Shown one piece after another: positions 56,889 through 64,000 of a stretch of 64,000 nucleotides of DNA. Location: assembly GCF_001649575.2 (NCBI RefSeq), contig NC_051450.1, positions 8,170,463-8,234,462 on the forward strand, read 5' to 3'. Under the pieces are notes generated by a model. That model ran no database searches. It was given only the letters and a program-made list of their open reading frames with translations, and was not told where the DNA came from. How positions within the stretch are numbered: position 1 is the first letter of the stretch; each line of letters starts with the position of its first letter. A program made the translations under genes and the position numbers. The DNA comes from Kryptolebias marmoratus. Lineage: Eukaryota; Chordata; Actinopteri; Cyprinodontiformes; Rivulidae.

Positions 56889-59800
56889 ATGGCAGCAGTT
56901 GCATCTAACATACAGCATTCTTACGGTCTGGACCCCCGCGGTCCAAACCCCAAGCTTGGAGCTGACCTGACCAAGGGACCCCATCAGGCGGCTCCACCGC
57001 CTTCAGGGCCCCCTCGTCCTGAGGAGCAGCACCACAAACCGTTCTTCTACATACAGCCGCAGCAGCCATATCTGCCCATGCAGAGCCTGCAGTGGCCTGT
57101 TGCTTTGCCCATGCCTGTGTCCTACAACCCGTACTACAGCTACCCCGGCTTAGGTAAGACCCTAAGCTATATTTGTTGCCGTTTGTACTGAAAAGACCAC
57201 TTTGTTAAATTGCTCTCAATCCAGAAAGTTTGAATGAGCTCATGTCTGCAATGTTTGATTTATTTTTATATTTTATTTATGACTTTGGCAACATGTTTGG
57301 CTTCATCAACGCTGCTGAGGTAAAAGCTACTTTTCCCTTAGGCTGTGCCTGGAAATGTCTTTTATCAGCAACATATGGAGAATGCGCAGTCTATATTTAG
57401 CCAATGATCTCCAGGTGCTTGTGATCAGTGTCACCACTAATTTGTTCTTTGCAAAATTCCAAGCATTTTGTAGTAATAGGCCAATTCTACAACAAATTCA
57501 GGGTTTTAGGTAACCCTAAAATAAAAGCAAGCTTTCAGTTTTTTTCCAGGATAAACTGTGAAAACAAAGCTTGAAGTTTTGTGAAACCACAAATTTGTAC
57601 TTGAGGCATTCGAGTGCAGGTTTGCTGAACTGGAGTCTCCATGAAACGCCTAACATTTATTCTGAGAACAAACTTAATAAAATGTTCTCTGAAGTCAAAG
57701 GCTCATTCTTCCTCAGATTTTGACATAAATGGGCCTTTTTGAAACCATATTGCTGTCTCCTGTTGGCTTTAAAATGAAGTTCAGCTTTAGGCCATTTCAT
57801 TGGCTTATTCTTTGACACAGGAGGCTATATACTCCTCTTTAGTCGGTCTTCAATTAAAATACGAAACAACACAGCCAGGGAGGTTATCATCTTCCAAATA
57901 GTCAGTTTTCACTTGTCTGAACAAGCGCCACCCTTCAGTGATGAACTGAAGCAACAGGAAATGCTCTAAGAGTTTGTTCCTGGATAGCCAACTCTACTTT
58001 TTTTTTCTGTTTTTAGTGAGAGGTTTCAGTAAATTAACAATACTTCTTTAAAATTAGATTTTGAAGATTAAACTCACCTGCTTTAGTCCTCAGTTACTGC
58101 TAAAATGACTTCATTGGAGTTCTTTAGCAGCTATAAAGTAAGTTTGTTTGAGTTACTGATGCCTATAAGATTTAACGTGTGCTGGTGTAGAGGTCTAAAT
58201 GACTGCAAACAAACCTAAACATCCTCAGTCTTAAAAAAAAAATCTTGTCAGCTTCCCTAAAGGAAAAAAAATCCTCTTTTAAACAAGTATTAGTGATTCG
58301 ACTCTGAGAGGTGCTCCATATCGTGAGACTGTCCAACTATGTAAAACACTTGATCAGTGATCAAATAAATCTCCCACAGCTCACAGTCTGAGTCCTTTGT
58401 TTATTTATGAAGAAAACATCAATTATACACTGAATTAAATGGATTATTCCCAAAGTTTGTTTTGAGACCAACTGAGGGTCAAATCCTTTTCCCCAGCTAA
58501 CTCTGTCACCTCTTCTGGTAGGGCACTGATGATTTTAATTTCGTACAAATCCTGATTCTGCTCCAAGGCTGCCTCAGGACTCGTCCAACGCCTCTCCTTA
58601 GACATTTGGAAGGTGTCTTCACAGGTGCTCAAATTGCAAGGAGCATTGCCTTTTTAATTGTTTTAATCTTTTTTTTTTTATCTCATTCTAAAAGGTTACA
58701 GCCTCCCAATGATGCCCCACTACCAGCCCAACCCTTACATGGAGCCACCTGGTTTTGTTGTTCCTCATACTCACCTCCATTTGATGGATTACAGACGCGT
58801 TCTGAACCCCCAGTATTACCAGACCATGGCCTACCACGCCCGCAGGTTCCGCTACCAGCACAACTCCTCAGCCAAAGAAATGACCAGCTGCGAGGTCCAA
58901 ACTGAGCCACTTGAATCGGCTCACAGGACCAGCACCCAAAGTTCCCACAAGAACTCGGATGCCTCCAGCACCCCCGCTGGTCAGCTTCTTTCATCAGCCG
59001 TGGCTGTGCAGAATGAGGGTCGTTCTTCAGCGCTCCAGGAGAAGGTACCCCCTACCGCCGCCACCAGGACGCCGTCGAACGGCAGCTTTGTGATTCAAAC
59101 TGAAGAGGTGAGGATCGAATGCTGCGCCACACCCGTGGGACTGCAGCTGCTACGTGCTCATGAAGATGCAGAAATGTCCCGCAGCTTTCCCCAAGACATG
59201 GTCCAATGTAGCTCCCTTCTCCAGAGCCTGCAGGATGAGGGGCTCCACCTTCCTGCAGACCAGTCCGAACAGGAACTCCAAGTTTGCCCCGACATCCTGT
59301 TAGTCGGTAAGCTGAGCACTAGCGAGAAGATTCTTCCACTTGAGGAACCTGGGAACTGTACAAATCCTTTGACTAAAAACGCGAGTTTAGGATCTCAAGA
59401 GGTGCCTTGTGTCAAAGCAGAGGATGCAAGAAATAATTTTGGCATCGCCCCAAAGAATTTTCACCTCAAAGATATCCACTTGCCATTCGATCCGAAGTAT
59501 CTGGATGAACTGAGGAAGATGGAGTCTGCAGTCTGGTCAGCAGAAGAAGCTTTGATTTCTTCCCCCGAATTACTGATCCAAAACAGCTTTGTGAAGTCCA
59601 ACAACACACATACTGCTACGGCAGAAGCTAAGGCACCAGAGATCCTAGTGTTGAAAGAGGAGGCTCCCATCGAAGAGATTGTTCATGTGATTGAGATGAT
59701 TCCTCTGGTGGAGGATGACATGGATCCTCTTGTGGAGACTATGGAGGGTGAAATGGTGTCTGAAGGTGATATTTGCCTTGCCACAGAGGATTCTCCGATG

Positions 59801-61828
59801 TCTGAGCTGACGAACTCTGCAGAGGTGATGTTGGACGATTCGCCTCTTAAAGCGGACGGAGACCAACAAAAGCAAGAAACGAATGACGAGGACAATCAAG
59901 ACACCTCGTTTGAATCCTTGCCTGCCTACCTCCCCTCTACCAGCTGGCTTTCTGACTTTGATCATAACTACTACTGCACCAAGATGCCACCGGCGCCAAG
60001 GAGGCAGGACAGACCCCTGAGCAGCCGTGGTTCCAGTGCGCCGAAGAGGCGTCGAAAGCTAGACACAGATTACAAAGAACAGCCTTGTATTCGGAAGCCA
60101 AAAGAGAGGTACAAACCCAAAGGGAAGGTGGATCGCCAAAGCTTCTCTGACCACGAGTGCTGCCTCGGCAGAAATTTCAATGAGAACCTGCTCAGCACTT
60201 ACTTGTCCAGCAAGGAACGGCTTTGCTCCAGATGCATGGCTAAACGCAGGATCTGCACGTCTCCTAGTTCCGAGTGTGACGGCCAAAGCTTAAAAAGAAA
60301 AGCTGTTCCCTTCCAGCAGTGGAATGAGCCTCTCTTACCAACATGTGACGCATGCAGATCCCACAACCGGCGGCTGAGAAAGGATTTCAACCCGGATCTC
60401 TGTGGTCCCCGTCAAAGATGTGACACTGAGGGCGAATCGTCTGGGAACAGCTCGTGCCGGACGACCCCAAAATGGAGGGCAGCTAACGACTCCGTAAAGC
60501 TTGCGGCCCTCAAGAAGCCACTGACGTCCAGGCAAAATGTGAACAGACCTCCTGCTGTAACCCACCCAAAGCTGACGGAGAAGAACTGCGCGTGCAGTGA
60601 TCTGCAGCACCAGCCGGTTGCTTGGGAGAGGCTGCGCCACTGTCCCCATGGCAACACCATCCGGGAAATAGACGAGAACTGCACCGGGCCCGTTGCCCTC
60701 AAGAACAAATGGAGGAACGTGGATCGGATGTATCTAATGCCTGGCTGGCAAAATGGTAAGCAAAAGACTTTTACCTGAAACTAGTCACTGGTTTCTGATT
60801 CTACATTTGGCATTTTGTGCTCTGATTGGAGCACCAAGGTCTAAAAAAACAACTGTTTTTGAACTCCGTTGGATCCAGGCTTTAAAGCAGAGGTAACAAT
60901 GATTATTTATTATTACTAATTTTGTTCTCTTTATTGCAGTTCATGCCAATTGCTGTACATGAACATATTTTTATAAATTAAAAAGTACATGGATCGCCTG
61001 AAGATTGGTTTAATGTTCTGTAAAAATGAGTTTTAATGAAGGTTTTTTTTAAAAAAATAATTCCTTTCTTTCAACAGAGAAGTCTTGGAGGGATGTAATG
61101 CCCGGCACTGATGGTGGCCGCTCCAAGAGTGAAGCCACATCACAACACGTTATTAATCACAAGAAACCACAACCGCAATCACAAGGTTTGCTTTTGGTGT
61201 TTTTTACTTACTGCTCTCACAAATACGTTCCAGTTTAAACCCTAAAAAACTCATCTTACTAGTCTTAAAGGGAAAGTAGTCAAAAGTCATCCTGGAAATT
61301 TAAAACACTGCCTTTGGATTCAAGAGCTGACTGTTAGTTTGAGCAGGGCTGAGACCAAAGTGGATTGTTGCCAATCTTTACATTCTCATCACTTTTGCGT
61401 TACATGCTTTTTTTTTTTTTTTTTTATAGAAATGTTATTTATATTTTAGCGCCACTGAAAGTGCTACAGCTTGTTGATGAAGCCACCACAGTTTGCACTT
61501 TCAATCAACCAGATATTTCGACGTAAATGACTGACAAATTGACAGCGACGTAAATAGTTCTATTAAATAAACCGCCATCAGATCTTAATTGTGTTAAGAT
61601 GACAGTAATCCCCTTTGGTCTTGGCCCTGCTTGTGCTATTAGAAGGTTCAAAGAACTTAACGGGAACGATTTTAATTGTTCACAACCTTTCCACGAACTC
61701 CCAGTTCAAAAGATCTGAACTTTAAATTCAGACCAATTTATTTGCTTCAAGAAATACTGAATGGGTTAAAGTGGAGGCAAACACAAAATGGAGATTCAAG
61801 AAAGTTTACAGCTCTCTGCCATTAATAA

Positions 61829-61870
<42 letters not shown>

Positions 61871-62480
61871 ACAAGTTCAAAACCTAACAACAGTGTCTGA
61901 ACTAAATGTGGTGCATAAAATTCCCAAATCTGAACTTTAAAAAAAAAAAAAGATTTTCTTTATTAAAACTTAAAAGGTAACTTATTTAATATGCAACACA
62001 GAACTGTTTTTGATGACGATTCCAGCAGTCGACTAAAATGGGCTGCTTCAAAACAGGAAAGAACATGGTTTGCAAAACTGCCCAAAGGCCAAAGTTTTCA
62101 TTTTTTTAATTTATTTATTTCTAAAAGTGTATATCTTTCTAAATTGGCTGGTCTGTATTAAATTGCTTTTGATTTACCAACTTCCCTTTTTATTACCAAG
62201 GTTAATTTTATCTTTTTTTCCCCCTACTTTAGATTTGAAGCTTTAGCTCAAGTTAAGACTTTTCAAATCTTTCCAAGGCTTTTATTTGGATTTCAAAAAG
62301 CTCAGAACCACTTTAGCAACAAGCCTATGTGCCATTTAAATGTTTTTTTTGTTTTATTTTGTAGTGAGGAGGGGAGTGTAGGTGACTTTGAACACTTTAA
62401 AACATGCACATGGTGAAATATAACCCTCTTCACTTTCTTTTCTCTCTGCAGGAACTTGCACTAAAGACACAAGATGCTGA
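56889..62480 (+). CDS. Bucky ball family paralogue (buc-like), five coding exons
   Basis: Exons: 56889-57153 (spliced segment starts at 56887), 58695-60755, 61078-61185, 62452-62480; 2463 nt, 820 residues from the ATG at 56889, all introns phase 1. An upstream untranslated exon, making five in all, is implied by the CAG acceptor just before GTATGG. The BUVE-type region holds HKPFFYIQPQQPYLPMQSLQW (about 49-69), PYYSYPGLGYSLP, PPGFVVPHTHLHLMDYRR (about 106-123) and CEVQTE. A long acidic stretch (LVEDDMDPLVETMEGEMVSE) follows, then a basic patch (APKRRRKLD, RKPKERYKPKGKVDR). The Cys pairs CSRCMAKRRIC (about 599-609) and CDACRSH (about 639) come next. The last exon gives TKDTRC then stop. It is a diverged tandem paralogue of the 50.8 kb gene, and probably a germ-plasm or oocyte protein by homology. 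Orthology to zebrafish buc2a/buc2b is untested, so no symbol is given. If an upstream coding exon exists, the start would shift. Confidence 0.82.
57154..58694 (+). other. Intron of the buc-like gene
   Basis: A 1.5 kb AT-rich intron separating the two halves of the N-terminal motif, in the same phase and nearly the same protein position as the 51034-51110 intron of the neighbouring paralogue. Nothing else is recognised in it. Confidence 0.7.
61186..62451 (+). other. Last intron of the buc-like gene
   Basis: A 1.27 kb intron with a (TA)n tract (61830-61866) and poly-T/poly-A runs. No coding content seen. Confidence 0.7.
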
Positions 62481-62589
62481 TATTTCACGAGCACAATTCA
62501 ACAAAGAACACAGTTTTTAAATGCCCACTTATTTAAAATATTTATCACTTTTAAATGTGTAATAATTCACAATGTTCACTATATTTCAA

Positions 62590-62595
62590 AATAAA
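62590..62595 (+). terminator. Poly(A) signal of the buc-like gene
   Basis: Canonical AATAAA 110 bp after the stop codon, in a short AT-rich 3' UTR. Confidence 0.7.
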
Positions 62596-62639
62596 CACAG
62601 TTTTGATAGTTTTGCATACATCTTGCTGCTATTGAGTCT

Positions 62640-64000
62640 TTTTTTTTTTTTTTTTAAGGAAAGGAGTGAATGTGTCCACTAGATGGAGCCATTTTCATTT
62701 TAAACACCCATCAAAAGATTAAAACAACACAACTTTGTTCTACTTTTGATTTAACAGAATTCACAAATGTCTATGCAATTTAAAACAAGCTAAAATGACA
62801 TTAAGGTGTTAATGTTTAGTAGAACGAAGATCATTCTCGGGTGAGTTTGGCTGCACTTTTCCTTTTTAAAGTCTTTATCTGGGATGACTTTCAGTAAATT
62901 AGGGCCCTTGTGCCGAGATGACTGTCTTCCTGTGGACATTTGGGGATCAAACCTGTGACCTTTAGATAACAGCAGCTTATCAGCAATTTCACCTTTTCAC
63001 AAAATGCTATTTAATGACAAGAACTGATCCAAATGTGGCTCTCAGCTGCAGTAGAGACGTCTGAATTTGTCACAACCAGCAGGCTGATGGGAAAGAAATG
63101 ACTTGAAAATGGTCCTCTAATTGAGGCCATTCAACATAAAGTAGTTGGGTGAATTTATCACATTTCACTGAAATTATTAAATCACAACATCAAAATGGGA
63201 TTATCCTGGTTTGGAATTAAAGTTTATGAATGCTGCTGACAATCCTGACTTCATTTGTTTATATCAATCCAGGATTATTGAAGTTTGGTTCTTTAAAATG
63301 CAGTTTGTACACAAAATGTGTGCGATCTCCCTCTTGATGACATTATTTCTTGTACTGAGGAGAATAACTGAAGCTCTGGCTGCTACTTGGGTACTTCCAG
63401 GTATTTTCCTTCAGCTAGGGACACTTTAAAATGCAACTGGTAGTTAATTTTGCATTAGTTATGTAGTTCTGTGGTTATTTGCAAACACCTAGTTTTGCTG
63501 CCTGGAAGACTAATAGTAATATATTACTGCTGGAAGAAATTTGTTAACTGCTATAAAATTAGGTTCATTTATTTGTTTTAGATTAGTTTGAAACCGGCAG
63601 CAGTCCGCTCTGGTTTAGCTGTGAGCGTGTCAGTCTGGTCAGGAATATGCTGCGTTCAGTTTACCCTGGGAATTGGAGCTCTGATCTGGGAATTCTGATC
63701 CGTTCTGCAGCTTGGAAAAAACAGCTGGATTTGCTAACTGCTATCAGTATCAGTGCTATCTGTTGGCAACGCAAGGCAATAATGTATTTCCCTTGAAAGC
63801 TCTTGAGTTGCTGATCCATCTATACGTTCCGACCTTAGTTGTGAGCAGGTTTCCCTCCTGGACCTGTTGCCTCTGCAATCCAACAACAGATAAAGGATAG
63901 ATAGATAGATAGATGGGTGTTTCGATGGTAATGGTAATTAAACCCCTTATTACTGCAGCTATCACCATTTTGTTGATCAGGGACCTCAAACTACAGGAGA
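62640..64000. other. Right-edge intergenic sequence
   Basis: AT-rich, no gene recognised. A poly-T run lies at 62640-62657 and a decayed Rex3-like fragment near the end. Confidence 0.55.
63790..63918 (+). mobile_element. Decayed Rex3-like LINE 3' end
   Basis: GCTCTTGAGTTGCTGATCCA followed by TCTATACGTTCCGACCTTAG aligns by eye with the C-terminal reverse-transcriptase segment at about 4350-4400 (CTCTCGATTTACCGGTCGAT, CTACGTTCCTACCCTCATCT). The element ends in (GATA)n/GATG, like the intact tail. It is highly diverged and short. Confidence 0.45.

Overview
This is a vertebrate nuclear window from a ray-finned (teleost, probably percomorph) fish. Its genes have many exons with GT-AG introns. The encoded proteins are LSM5, AVL9, KBTBD2 and two Bucky ball family members, and the introns are full of fish-type repeats (Rex3-like and L2-like LINEs, a Tc1-like transposon, hAT MITEs, microsatellites). 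The genes were found by reading splice junctions and protein similarity by eye; no search was run.

Layout. (1) 122-167, minus: first coding exon of LSM5, leaving the window on the left. (2) 1285-26119, plus: AVL9, 16 coding exons, 628 residues, head to head with LSM5 and with a very large repeat-rich intron 1. (3) 25494-37417: a 5.86 kb block present twice, directly on both sides of a 203-N gap. It carries the last two AVL9 exons, the 3' region and a dead L2-like LINE, and looks like two overlapping contig ends that were never merged. (4) 40019-47363, minus: KBTBD2, three coding exons, 632 residues, tail to tail with AVL9, with a likely untranslated first exon and NRF1/ETS promoter near 49.4-49.7 kb. 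(5) 50770-54115, plus: a Bucky ball (buc) gene, seven coding exons, 646 residues. (6) 56889-62480, plus: a second, more diverged Bucky ball family gene, five coding exons, 820 residues. (7) 62.6-64.0 kb: repeat remnants only.

LSM5, AVL9 and KBTBD2 are neighbours on human 7p14.3 as well, so the left two thirds is an old conserved block. The part of most biological interest is the tandem pair of Bucky ball family genes next to KBTBD2. Bucky ball is the intrinsically disordered organiser of the Balbiani body and germ plasm in fish oocytes. Both copies keep the tyrosine/proline-rich N-terminal motif, have every intron in phase 1, and end in a tiny last exon coding for T-R-C before the stop. I found no prokaryotic system, CRISPR array or rRNA/tRNA gene.
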